A DNA stretch of 64,000 nucleotides from NCBI RefSeq assembly GCF_018343775.1, contig NZ_CP074349.1, positions 1,044,001 through 1,108,000 on the forward strand, in the 5' to 3' direction. The stretch is from Pseudomonas cichorii. GTDB taxonomy: Bacteria > Pseudomonadota > Gammaproteobacteria > Pseudomonadales > Pseudomonadaceae. This document shows, piece after piece, positions 7,446 through 15,348 of this stretch; the first letter of the stretch is position 1, and each line of letters starts with the position of its first letter. Made by a program: the position numbers and the translations under genes. Below the pieces are notes generated by a model, which did no database searches, was not told where the DNA came from, and saw nothing but the letters and a program-made list of their open reading frames with translations.

Positions 7446-9344
7446 CTAAGTTAGAGCGGCTTCCAAAGCCTCCTCATCCACAATGTCGTCAGACTCGAAG
7501 ATGCCGGTCTCGGCAATTTTTTCTCGAGCGTTTTCGATGTCCTGCACGAACATGACCACAGCGAGATCCCTAGTCGCTCGGGAGCAACACACGTAGAAAA
7601 GCCTTCTGGTGCGATCCATCACGCTATCCTTGCCCTGTGCAAGGTTTTCCAGATCAGTATCTGAGGGCTCCACAATGCCGAAGTATTTTTCGTAGGAGAA
7701 CTGCCTTTGTCCTCTACCTTCTTCGTCATCTATGAGCACCAAAACGCGTTCGAATTCCGCCCCCTTCACTCCCTGCTGGGTCGCAAACGGTGAAAGATCT
7801 TCGAGGTAGTGACGATAGCCAGCCAATTCACCGACACCGCAACGTAGGAAAGCCGACACGGCGGGGATCTCAGGATCATCATCGTCGGCTGTGCGGTCTG
7901 GGCCCAAGTATTTTGTCCACGCTTCGTCCAGTTGTAGCAGACCTGCTGCCTGGGAGTGAACGAGCACGTCCTGCAGCAATGCATCGCTCGAAAAAATGAG
8001 TCTGGCCAACTCTGTTGTGGATGCTTGCAATGCCCGAAGCACCGCTACCGGATCGCTACCGACCAGAGCCGTTGGCTGCAGTAACGGACATTCCGAACGC
8101 AGAAAAGTCATGACGTCGAGCTTTCGGTTTTCTGAAACCGCCGTTGCCAAGGGGAGCAAGTAATTCAGAAACGGCCGCAGCGGCCATGCGGTGCCGTCCT
8201 TAAGGCCCTCCTTGATGGACGGTGGTGCATCGTTGTCATTCAAAGCAGCGTAAAGATTCGGAAAGCCGAGCCTCGCTGCCGCCATCCGATGCACGACAAC
8301 CAAAACCCTGAAGTCAGCGGCAGGATCATCACTCACCCAATGATCGTCATCGTTCGTACGCCGCATCCATTCACGAACTTTAGCTAGCTTCATAGAGCGA
8401 TGGTCATCTGCTCTCAGTAGGAAGAATCGAACAGATCCCATAACAGGTTCAGGATTGCCGTCGACCCAGTTCATCCGGCCTCGTGTTTGAGACAAACCGT
8501 CATCGGGCTCCCGGATAGCATTCACTACCTGGAGCACTCGCTGCGGACACCTGAAATTTTCTGGCTTGGTGATTTGCTCCCAGCCTGCGGCCGTCTCAAT
8601 GACTCCAGCACCTTCAAGGTAGATTTTTTGCATCGGATCGCCAAAAAATCCGAGGCAGAACTCCACAGGAGTCGTCTCGGCGATCCTTCTAAATGCAGCC
8701 ACTACTTCCGGACGCGTGTCTTGGCTTTCATCAATGAAAAGGACTGGATACCTGCTGGCGATGACATCACGAAGCAACTGGCTCTGCTCGATTAGCTCGA
8801 CCGCCGCCGAAATAACGTCGAAGTGCCCGAGTACACCTCGCCCGAAATCGCTTCCGGCACCGTAGTTAAAATGAGTCAAATGCCTTACGGCCTCAAGGTG
8901 ACGCTGGTAACGCGCGATATCTTTCACGAGCCGCTCACGAGTTGCTGCCCGAGTCCTAGGCTTGTCGTGATGCTGCTGCGCCTCGGCGATTTTCTCGTGG
9001 ATCCTTGCGATGACCCAAGCCTTCAAGTTCACTTGGAATGGCCTGATTGCCGTCCACAGAAAACTATGAATCGTCGAGACATGGAACAGCGGATCGTTAC
9101 CTACGTCCCCCCAGATCTCCTTGACCGCTACTTCAGTGTAGGTAATGCAAGCGACTCTCTGACCACGCATGTTGAGCTTTAGTCTTCGCGTCTGGCCGAG
9201 GTGCGCAAGGGCCTTTACCAGCGACGTCGTCTTCCCAGAACCCGCGCCAGCAACCATGACAAAGCTGCGTTGAGGACGCTGGTCCAAGCACAACCTTAGT
9301 TCGATATCTGCTTGAGTATCCGGCTGACCGATACGCGCAGTCAT
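7446..9344 (-). CDS. UvrD/Rep-like superfamily 1 helicase (GajB-like)
   Basis: 632-aa DNA helicase. Motif I is VAGAGSGKTT (31-40), motif II FIDESQD (203-209), motif III region FFGDPMQKIY (233-242), motif IV region NFRCPQR, and C-terminal motifs VKGAEFERVLVL (~545) and FYVCCSRATRDL (~590). Its start overlaps the stop of the OLD-family nuclease gene by 4 bp, so the two are translationally coupled, OLD first. This order and composition (OLD ATPase-TOPRIM nuclease then UvrD-like helicase) is that of the Gabija anti-phage system (GajA-GajB). The helicase is longer than typical GajB, so 'Gabija-like' is safer than Gabija. Confidence 0.82.
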   Translation of the reverse strand: MTARIGQPDTQADIELRLCLDQRPQRSFVMVAGAGSGKTTSLVKALAHLGQTRRLKLNMRGQRVACITYTEVAVKEIWGDVGNDPLFHVSTIHSFLWTAIRPFQVNLKAWVIARIHEKIAEAQQHHDKPRTRAATRERLVKDIARYQRHLEAVRHLTHFNYGAGSDFGRGVLGHFDVISAAVELIEQSQLLRDVIASRYPVLFIDESQDTRPEVVAAFRRIAETTPVEFCLGFFGDPMQKIYLEGAGVIETAAGWEQITKPENFRCPQRVLQVVNAIREPDDGLSQTRGRMNWVDGNPEPVMGSVRFFLLRADDHRSMKLAKVREWMRRTNDDDHWVSDDPAADFRVLVVVHRMAAARLGFPNLYAALNDNDAPPSIKEGLKDGTAWPLRPFLNYLLPLATAVSENRKLDVMTFLRSECPLLQPTALVGSDPVAVLRALQASTTELARLIFSSDALLQDVLVHSQAAGLLQLDEAWTKYLGPDRTADDDDPEIPAVSAFLRCGVGELAGYRHYLEDLSPFATQQGVKGAEFERVLVLIDDEEGRGQRQFSYEKYFGIVEPSDTDLENLAQGKDSVMDRTRRLFYVCCSRATRDLAVVMFVQDIENAREKIAETGIFESDDIVDEEALEAALT

Positions 9345-11677
9345 ACCTCACCCCCGTTGAGAGGCGCCTCCGCCTCAGCTACTGCGGGCGGTGGCGGGGC
9401 GACCAGATCCTCCAACCAACGAAGACCGTCCGAAATGTAATTTGGCACCGTCCATGCCGACGGCTCTTGAGCCAGCAGCCCGAGAGCGAAATCAGTTTTA
9501 CGAAAACTTGAGCTTTTGACCTTACGGTAAAGGCGCTCCGCAATACCTGCGATTTCCAGATTGTTGGAACCCTTGATACGTAGGCCGAGATCCTTGCGGT
9601 CCAGATGCTGCGTCCAGGTTAGATTTTGCAGTGCAAACGCTTCCTCCAACGTCCTGCCTGTCCTCACCTGAGTCGCTCCGCCCCACACCACCGCTACTGG
9701 TGTCTGGTAAGCAACGCGTACAAGGGCGCCGCCTTCTTCGTCTCGGAGTTGAGTGCGCTGTTCGGCAGTCGCAGCCAGCAGATCGTCAATCGTGGTGTGC
9801 CCAGGCAGCCACTTGATCAACGTCTGGTTTGAAGTAAGAGCCCCGGCTTCATGAACCATGCACGCCTTGCGCCCTTTACGTCTCGCTTCAGCCTCCTCCG
9901 CGTCCTCATTGTCGTCAGGCTCTGCATCCGCTGGATCCTCATCAACCGGCAACTCGCCGTTTGCGGCTAAAGCGCCCGCTGCAGGCGGAGAAACACTGTC
10001 AATGTCGGTCACGATCAGAGAAGTGAGCCCCAAGAAATCAATGAGGCCTTTGAATCGATGTCCGAACGCGCCACCCACATCTAAAACGCTCAAATAGTTC
10101 GACTGAAGTCGAGGTGCAGCTTTAGCAATCATTTGCGGCATCAGCAGCCGCTCGACGTTCCCTTCAACCAAAATGGCCGCATCAGCGAAGAACATGTCGC
10201 AGTGCGTTAGCCTGAGATATCGCTCAAGAAAATCCCTAGTGCGGTCATTTGGGTCGTTAGGATCTACGGCCGCCTCATAAAAAGCTGCCATGCTGAGCAC
10301 TTGAGATTGCTGTATGCCGGCATCCGCTACTCGCCGAAAATATCGAATAGGTTTAAAGCCTCGCTCGTAAAGGACGTGAGGCGAGTGCGTCGAGACTACA
10401 AGCTGGCTGGTGCAATATGGGCTGTCTTCCTCGGGCACGGCGAGGATGTCTAACACTTTCCGAATGAAAACCTGCTGCAACTGAGCATGAAGATGCGCCT
10501 CCGGCTCTTCTATGAATATCAGGTGGAGCGGTGGGCGGTTTTCCTCAATGTCCAACCATCGACCGTGAACATCGAGCAGTTCAACAACCATATAAATCAG
10601 GTTCTTGAAACCTAGGCCGTTGTACCTATCAGGCAAGGTTGCCGTGACCTCTGCTGCTCCGAGAGCGCCGAGCGCGTAGTGCACACGTGCCCCTTCATGG
10701 CTACTCAGAATGGTCGCAGGGTTCAATGCAGTCTTGATCAGCAGCCGAGGATTGTTGACCCCGGGATAGCCCAGATCGGCCAAACGCTCCAAAGTGGGAC
10801 CGAAGACACGTTCCAGGTGGTCATTCAGCAGACTCTCGGACTGGTATAGTGCGCGCTGAGCGTCATAATCCTCGCCGCGCTTCTCAAGGTTCCGTTCATA
10901 GAAACGACTCAAACAGCGGGAGAGATCTTCGGATCGAGATCCAGCATTGGAGTCGGACAGGTGACGCTGGGCATGTAAACAGTCGACCTTTACCAAGCTA
11001 CCCAGCACATCCCTGCCACTGCGACCCTTATCAGGAACCAAGCGTAGAGGCACGTAACCATCAAGCTGTTTAAACTCAGTGTCAAATCCGGCGCTATCGA
11101 GTATGTAGTACCGCAATTCGAAATCACGCCGTAGTCTGTCACCTACGGTGTCTGCAATGAAGTCACAAAGGTCACGCGGTCGCGGGTTGTACCCGTCTTG
11201 CGCAATGGCTGGCTCCATGTCTTCCTGTGCCACGCCTTCCCCTGCAGGCTGCAACTGAGCATGCCGTGCGCTGGCCCGTGCTTCTTGGAAACTGCTTCTC
11301 AGAAGGCCGGCATCTGCTGCTGCGAGCTCCACTCGAATACCAACCCGGCTACCTTGCCAATCTAGGCTAGGTAGCAGATCTACAACTCGATGCAGATCGG
11401 CTGGCGTGACGCAAAACCAGATGTCGAGGGAGATGGTTGGCAGTTCGACTCCGTCCGCCCCTTCTCCGAAAGCGTTGATGGCATCCCAGCACTCTGAGCT
11501 GAAATCATGGAGGGTAAATCGATCCTTCGAAGCTGAGGTAAAAAGCTGCAAAGCGTGCGCCGCAGATGTTTTACCGCTGTTGTTGGCCCCGACGAATATT
11601 GAAATATCGGACGCCAGATCGATGCGAGTGTCCTTCAGACGACGGAAATTACGCACCCAAACGGTCTCAATATGCAT
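9341..11677 (-). CDS. OLD-family ATPase with TOPRIM nuclease domain (GajA-like)
   Basis: 778-aa protein. The N-terminal ABC-type ATPase domain carries Walker A GANNSGKTS (30-38), the ATPase signature/Walker B segment IFIEEPEAHLHAQL (~380) and the H-loop VVSTHSPHV (~425). The C-terminal TOPRIM domain shows the catalytic glutamate in AAILVEGNVERLL and the DxD in IVTDIDSV. Shortly after the DxD there is an unusual acidic insertion, roughly 25 residues rich in D and E. The start at 11677 (MHIETVWVRNF) is preferred over the ATG at 11746 because OLD proteins begin this way and GAACGAAG precedes it. It overlaps the helicase gene by 4 bp. Class 2 OLD proteins are paired with UvrD helicases; GajA of Gabija is one. 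Confidence 0.82.
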   Translation of the reverse strand: MHIETVWVRNFRRLKDTRIDLASDISIFVGANNSGKTSAAHALQLFTSASKDRFTLHDFSSECWDAINAFGEGADGVELPTISLDIWFCVTPADLHRVVDLLPSLDWQGSRVGIRVELAAADAGLLRSSFQEARASARHAQLQPAGEGVAQEDMEPAIAQDGYNPRPRDLCDFIADTVGDRLRRDFELRYYILDSAGFDTEFKQLDGYVPLRLVPDKGRSGRDVLGSLVKVDCLHAQRHLSDSNAGSRSEDLSRCLSRFYERNLEKRGEDYDAQRALYQSESLLNDHLERVFGPTLERLADLGYPGVNNPRLLIKTALNPATILSSHEGARVHYALGALGAAEVTATLPDRYNGLGFKNLIYMVVELLDVHGRWLDIEENRPPLHLIFIEEPEAHLHAQLQQVFIRKVLDILAVPEEDSPYCTSQLVVSTHSPHVLYERGFKPIRYFRRVADAGIQQSQVLSMAAFYEAAVDPNDPNDRTRDFLERYLRLTHCDMFFADAAILVEGNVERLLMPQMIAKAAPRLQSNYLSVLDVGGAFGHRFKGLIDFLGLTSLIVTDIDSVSPPAAGALAANGELPVDEDPADAEPDDNEDAEEAEARRKGRKACMVHEAGALTSNQTLIKWLPGHTTIDDLLAATAEQRTQLRDEEGGALVRVAYQTPVAVVWGGATQVRTGRTLEEAFALQNLTWTQHLDRKDLGLRIKGSNNLEIAGIAERLYRKVKSSSFRKTDFALGLLAQEPSAWTVPNYISDGLRWLEDLVAPPPPAVAEAEAPLNGGEV

Positions 11678-11791
11678 ATCACTTCGTTCCCTGAAAATAG
11701 TTTTTGAATACTGAATGAGTCGCTTCCACTTTCCCAGACACGCCAAGTAATTTAGTTGGGTGCACAGGCCCTCTGAACAATGTCCGCTTCT

Positions 11792-11978
11792 GGCCGATTC
11801 TGTTGAAAAAGTCGACCTTGGTTTCCACGGCAGAAAAGTACGCGTCTGAGATTGAAATCCTTACTTTTGGCTGAGGCTTCCGGGCTCAGATTTCACGTAG
11901 CAACGTGCAAAAGTTGCATTTTCCCCGGTCAATATACGGGCAGTTTGAGCGGAGCGACTTTTTCAACAGAATCGGCCG
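11792..11978. repeat. MITE-like element, right copy
   Basis: Second copy of the element at 4463-4649, same orientation, with perfect 23-bp terminal inverted repeats (GGCCGATTCTGTTGAAAAAG... at the left, its inverse complement at the right). The sequence just left of it, GTCCGCTTCTGG, is related in inverse orientation to the sequence just right of the left copy (CCAGAAGCAGAC), so the conserved unit extends slightly beyond the repeats or the two copies share target preference. Confidence 0.85.
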
Positions 11979-12006
11979 ATTGGAGCCTTTCGCGACAGGC
12001 AGGAAT

Positions 12007-12034
12007 CGGTCGATTTTGTTGAAAAAGTAGCTCC
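12007..12034. repeat. Degenerate third end of the MITE-like element
   Basis: CGGTCGATTTTGTTGAAAAAGTAGC resembles the element's terminal repeat (GGCCGATTCTGTTGAAAAAG) with a few changes. It lies 30 bp beyond the right copy, with no second end in sight; it looks like the remnant of an older insertion. Confidence 0.6.
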
Positions 12035-12108
12035 CCGAAACTATTGATGTCGCCGCAATTCGCGGTGGCTGTTTTCAAACCAAGCGGCATTCGTCTTTTT
12101 TGCAAAGC

Positions 12109-12315
12109 ATGGAGCATTGTGGCCCGGGTTTTGCGGTTTTCTTGTATGGACGTTTGGAACGTTTCGGGACGCTCAAACCACAGGGCTACTGTGTCGCAGT
12201 CGTTGCTGCTGGTGACCGAGCTGCGGTAAATCGTTCACTGGCCGATATTAAACAGGCGTTTATTCAGGGCGATGTTACTGTTACATTTGTACCTGCGGCG
12301 GGAGGCGACCGCTGA
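12109..12315 (+). CDS. Small open frame or gene remnant, unknown
   Basis: From the in-frame TAG at 12028 the + frame is open for 95 codons and ends at TGA 12313-12315. The first ATG is at 12109, giving 68 aa ending in ADIKQAFIQGDVTVTFVPAAGGDR-like sequence. It reads like real protein at its C-terminal half but has no good ribosome site. It could be the 3' remnant of a gene cut off by the adjacent MITE-like elements. No family recognised. Confidence 0.2.
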   Translation: MEHCGPGFAVFLYGRLERFGTLKPQGYCVAVVAAGDRAAVNRSLADIKQAFIQGDVTVTFVPAAGGDR

Positions 12316-12365
12316 CGGAAATTTATATCGGACGTAAACTCTTCATTAGCCAGGAGGCTAGCAAT

Positions 12366-13403
12366 ATGTCGGCACAACCCCTCACGCACCTGCTTATAGA
12401 TACCGATGTCGATTTCGACGACTACATGGCCATCTCGTATTTGCTCAAGCATCATGCGGTAAAGGTCGAAGGCATCACAGTGACAGGGGTGGGCGCTGTT
12501 CACTTGAGTCACGGTGTTGAAAACGTCAGTAACTTCCTCACGCTGTTCGATGACCCAGAGATAGAGCGCATCCCCGTTGTCACTGGTTTTCAGCGGCCCA
12601 TGGTGTACAGCAATACCTTTCCTTTTGAAACACGCCAGGCATCGGATCAACATTACGACGCTCCGTTTCCGCGGAAAAACCTGAATCCCACACGGACCGA
12701 TGCGGTCGCGTTCTTAAGGGATACATTGAAAAACGCCGAGCATAAATTTACCGTATTAATGATCGGTGGCGGCACGACCTGGGGGCATATGTTTCAGCAG
12801 GCTCAAAACGATAACGCATTACAAGATTTGTTGCGTAGCAAAATAGATCGCATCGTGATGATGGGGGGTAATTTGTTGCCGCAATACGTCCAGCCTGGCG
12901 CGGGCGGTAATATTATCGACGCCTTGGGCGACACGCCCTACTACACCAATAAAGTTGCCGAATGGAACATCTTCCTGGATCCGCTTGCTAGCCAATATGT
13001 CTTTAATGGCGGGATTCCAGTGCAATTGGTTGCGCTGAACGCTTGTAACCAGATCCTCATTGATCGGGATTTCCTGCGAGGGCTTTCCAGCATTCACGAC
13101 CCGGTTGCTCAATTCCTCACAAACGTGCTGCAAAGCTCGACCATAGCCCCCGGTATAGGCACCTATCTGTATTTTTGGGACCCCTTGGCGGCCATTGCGA
13201 TAACCGACCCTCGGTTTCTCCAATTTACCCGCTATGGCCTGTTGGTCGAGCAAGATCTGAACGAAGAACAGGATACCAGCGGGAAGTTGATTCCGGATGA
13301 CTCTGGCGCTCCAGTCGACGTAGCCCTAGGAACGTCACCAGGGTTCGTCTTGTCGCTTTATCTGGACACCCTTGCCGGGAAGTCGGCCGAGGCCACGGCT
13401 TAA
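12366..13403 (+). CDS. Nucleoside hydrolase family protein
   Basis: 345-aa protein of the inosine-uridine-preferring nucleoside hydrolase (IUNH) superfamily, which cleaves N-glycosidic bonds of nucleosides using a calcium ion held by aspartates. The N-terminal aspartate cluster is LLIDTDVDFDDYMAISYLL (canonical DTDxGxDD, here with D in place of G). Further conserved blocks are TVLMIGGGTT, IVMMGGNLL, EWNIFLDPLAS and FWDPLAAIAI, the last holding the C-terminal metal aspartate. The start at 12366 has an ideal AGGAGG site 8 bp upstream. Substrate is not predictable, and the long internal segment after MMGGN suggests a divergent subfamily. It stands alone; 31 bp downstream is a broken small gene on the same strand. 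Confidence 0.8.
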   Translation: MSAQPLTHLLIDTDVDFDDYMAISYLLKHHAVKVEGITVTGVGAVHLSHGVENVSNFLTLFDDPEIERIPVVTGFQRPMVYSNTFPFETRQASDQHYDAPFPRKNLNPTRTDAVAFLRDTLKNAEHKFTVLMIGGGTTWGHMFQQAQNDNALQDLLRSKIDRIVMMGGNLLPQYVQPGAGGNIIDALGDTPYYTNKVAEWNIFLDPLASQYVFNGGIPVQLVALNACNQILIDRDFLRGLSSIHDPVAQFLTNVLQSSTIAPGIGTYLYFWDPLAAIAITDPRFLQFTRYGLLVEQDLNEEQDTSGKLIPDDSGAPVDVALGTSPGFVLSLYLDTLAGKSAEATA

Positions 13404-13434
13404 AATGTGGTCAATGCAACGGGGAGGACGGTCG

Positions 13435-13749
13435 ATGAGTAGAGTGTTCTGTGTTCTTGCAACGGGCTTGGTCTTCCTGGCGGGTTTTACGTAGCGACGC
13501 GGGTTTCAAAACGGGGGAAATGCACTCTGGCCCCTGGCAGACCGCTATGGGCCGATTTCTGCCGATCACAACTACCAAAGTATCAGCCAAATGCTCTCGC
13601 CAACAGCCGATCAAGCAATTGTAGTCACACCGCAAGAGAAAAGAAAAATTGATTGTTCCGTGAGACTGGATAGAAGCCCGTATATCCACAACATTATGTC
13701 GTCGGACCGGATAATGCAGAGCATCACCCAATCCGGCCCTACGCTGTAA
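13435..13749 (+). pseudogene. Small secreted-protein gene interrupted by an in-frame amber codon
   Basis: A strong GGGAGGACGGTCG-ATG start at 13435 opens a frame whose first 19 codons read as a signal peptide (MSRVFCVLATGLVFLAGFT). Then TAG occurs at 13492-13494, after which the same frame stays open for 84 more codons to TAA at 13747-13749. The downstream part (WPLADRYGPISADHNYQSI... to QSITQSGPTL) is polar and protein-like. The simplest reading is a secreted protein of ~104 codons inactivated by one nonsense mutation; suppression or sequencing error cannot be excluded. Family unknown. It follows the nucleoside hydrolase by 31 bp. Confidence 0.5.
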
Positions 13750-13757
13750 CTACAGCG

Positions 13758-13970
13758 TCAACGCACCTCCACCCGCTCCAACGACCGATCCAGCTCACTC
13801 CTGGCCATGCCAATCAGATGCACAACAGAAAAAGCCAGATCACGTTTCGGGCCATTGAGGCTGTCGCCGGATTCGTAGGCGGTGGCGGCTGCGCAGCGCA
13901 GCAGGTCGGAGACGTATAGCAGGGATTCTTCGAGAGAAGACGGCGGTGGGTCGGGCGTTACTTTTTTCAT
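13758..13970 (-). CDS. DUF6124/DUF3077-like small Pseudomonas protein
   Basis: 70-aa protein starting MKKVTPDPPPSSLEESLLYV, with the segment SDLLRCAAATAYESGDSLNG followed by DLAFSVVHLIGMARSELDRSL. This is a family restricted to Pseudomonas and relatives (DUF6124/DUF3077 as I remember the naming), usually present in many copies; function unknown. The start at 13970 is preferred over longer in-frame options because GAGGAC lies 8-13 bp upstream. The upstream leader can pair with the ribosome-binding region (see the regulatory entry), so translation is probably controlled by RNA structure. Confidence 0.75.
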   Translation of the reverse strand: MKKVTPDPPPSSLEESLLYVSDLLRCAAATAYESGDSLNGPKRDLAFSVVHLIGMARSELDRSLERVEVR

Positions 13971-14215
13971 GGCTAAGTCCTCGTAAGGCCACCTGCAAAT
14001 CGCTGCTAAACGATTGAGGGTGGCGACTTTGACGCGGGTTAGCAGACCGGGACTTAGCCAAAACCGGCGCACCCGAAGGTGCCCCACGCAAAGCCGCCAT
14101 AGACGAGGCTCTTGCGTGACTAAGCTCTCAGGCTGCTAAACCCGATCACTGATGAGCAGTGACCGGCACAGCCTAGAGAGCCAAAAACGCCCACGCAAGG
14201 GGATAGGATTTTCTA
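13971..14215 (-). promoter_or_regulatory. Structured 5' leader of the DUF6124-like gene with ribosome-site-sequestering pairing
   Basis: Read on the minus strand, GGCTAAGTCC (plus-strand 14050-14059) is the exact inverse complement of GGACTTAGCC (13971-13980). The latter touches the ATG and overlaps the 3' side of the GAGGAC ribosome site, so pairing would hide the start. Between and beyond them are a UUCG-loop hairpin (GCACC-TTCG-GGTGC, ~14075-14090), a hairpin GGTCACTG...CAGTGATC (~14145-14170) and repeated TTAGCAG/CTGCTAA motifs that offer alternative pairings. This suggests a cis-acting RNA switch or sRNA target; the ligand or partner is unknown. Confidence 0.5.
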
Positions 14216-14252
14216 GGAAACTTCACGCGGATGAAAGGGATAGGTCCGTAAG

Positions 14253-14276
14253 AAATGCCCTGCAATCAGGGCATTT
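14253..14276. terminator. Bidirectional hairpin terminator
   Basis: AAATGCCCTG-CAAT-CAGGGCATTT: a 10-bp perfect stem with A-rich and T-rich sides. It lies between the DUF3509-like gene (whose transcript ends here) and the leader of the DUF6124-like gene. Confidence 0.75.
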
Positions 14277-14303
14277 TCGTTAGCGTAAGTAACACAGAGG
14301 ACC

Positions 14304-14636
14304 TTAAATGCCCGCCGTCTGCTCATGGCGATCTGGTCGCCAGTGACCGCCCGTAAGAATCGGCAACTGGCTGAGGGTGACGCCATCGGTCATGGCGGTG
14401 AGGATTTTCAGGGCGCTGTCGCCTCGCTCGATGGCGATGCCGAATTGCACGCTTTCGATGAGGCGGCGCAGGCGTTCGGGGTCGTTGCGTTGGGCGGCGC
14501 TGATCAGGCGCTTGGCGACTACGCCCTTTTCGTTCGACAGTGTCAGCATGATGCTGCCATCCAGTCCCTGGATGCTCAGATTCACCCGGTAATCGGGATG
14601 AAAGGTATCGGTGATCATCTGAAAAGGATTATCCAT
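14304..14636 (-). CDS. DUF3509-like protein
   Basis: 110-aa soluble protein starting MDNPFQMITDTFHPDYRVNL with the segments SIMLTLSNEKGVVAKRLISA and DPERLRRLIESVQFGIAIER. I recognise this as the Pseudomonas DUF3509 family, whose function is unknown. It is a single gene, downstream of its own promoter region at ~14640-14700 and ending at the hairpin near 14265. Confidence in the family name is moderate. Confidence 0.7.
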   Translation of the reverse strand: MDNPFQMITDTFHPDYRVNLSIQGLDGSIMLTLSNEKGVVAKRLISAAQRNDPERLRRLIESVQFGIAIERGDSALKILTAMTDGVTLSQLPILTGGHWRPDRHEQTAGI

Positions 14637-14761
14637 ATCGTCTACCTGTCTATGTGAACTGCATAAATTGACCGGGTATTAGTCCCTTTAGTTCTCAGTG
14701 GCTGACCATCGGCAAGTTTCTCTGGTGCTTGCTGATAGCAGGTTTTGCTGTCATCTTTCGC

Positions 14762-14780
14762 GTTAATGATAATTTTTCGT
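14762..14780 (+). promoter_or_regulatory. Candidate Fur box upstream of the first FecI-type sigma gene
   Basis: GTTAATGATAATTTTTCGT matches 13 of 19 positions of the Fur consensus (GATAATGATAATCATTATC), with the central AATGATAAT intact. It is 20-38 bp upstream of the sigma-factor start, so iron repression of this gene is likely. Confidence 0.55.
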
Positions 14781-14799
14781 GTTTGAGAAGCATTGACGC

Positions 14800-15348
14800 A
14801 TGCGCGACTTTTCCGCAGCTGATGACGACCTTGTGCCTGATCGTCGGCAGCAAATGACCGAGCTCTACAGTGACCACCATCTGTGGCTGCAAAACTGGCT
14901 GCGAAAAAAGATTGGGTGCTCGCAACGTGCTGCGGATCTGGCCCAGGACGCTTTCGTGCGTATCCTGATGCTGGCCGAACCGCTCAATCTCAAGGAGCCT
15001 CGGGCGTTTCTTGCCACCACTGCGACGCGCTTGCTGATCGATGGCACCCGGCGTCGCAAGATCGAGCGCGCCTACCTGGATGCGCTGACGCTGCATGCCG
15101 ACGAGGCTTGTACGCCGAATCCCGAAGCCATTCATGTCGCGCTGCAGATGCTGGAGCGAATCGCGCAGATGCTTGACGGCTTGCCTCCCAGGCCGCGTCA
15201 GGCATTTTTGCTGCACCGCCTTGAGGGGATGACTTACAGCGAAATAGCCATTCAATTGGATGTGTCCTCCAGCATGGTCAAACAATACATGGCCAGCGTG
15301 ATGGTGCATTGCTACAAGACACTGCACGGTTCGGGCCATCTCTCGTGA
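14800..15348 (+). CDS. ECF sigma factor, FecI-type
   Basis: Extracytoplasmic-function sigma factor of 182 aa. Region 2 is seen in YSDHHLWLQNWLRKKIGCSQ and AADLAQDAFVRILM; region 4 in LPPRPRQAFLLHRLEGMTYS with a helix-turn-helix ending VSSSMVKQYMASVM. Such factors direct transcription of TonB-receptor genes when a cognate FecR is triggered. A start at 14851 (MTELYSDHH) would give a more typical length of 165 aa. The stop overlaps the FecR start (GTGA). A Fur box lies upstream. No receptor gene follows the pair, so its target is not obvious. Confidence 0.85.
   Translation: MRDFSAADDDLVPDRRQQMTELYSDHHLWLQNWLRKKIGCSQRAADLAQDAFVRILMLAEPLNLKEPRAFLATTATRLLIDGTRRRKIERAYLDALTLHADEACTPNPEAIHVALQMLERIAQMLDGLPPRPRQAFLLHRLEGMTYSEIAIQLDVSSSMVKQYMASVMVHCYKTLHGSGHLS

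Noticed and set aside
4463..11978. Composite transposon or prophage
   Set aside because: No transposase, integrase, phage structural gene or att-like tRNA end is present between or beside the repeats; only non-coding TIR elements.
13411..13731. 106-codon open frame on the minus strand opposite the amber-broken gene
   Set aside because: It has no ribosome site, an unnatural composition, and the plus strand shows a better start, signal peptide and protein-like sequence.
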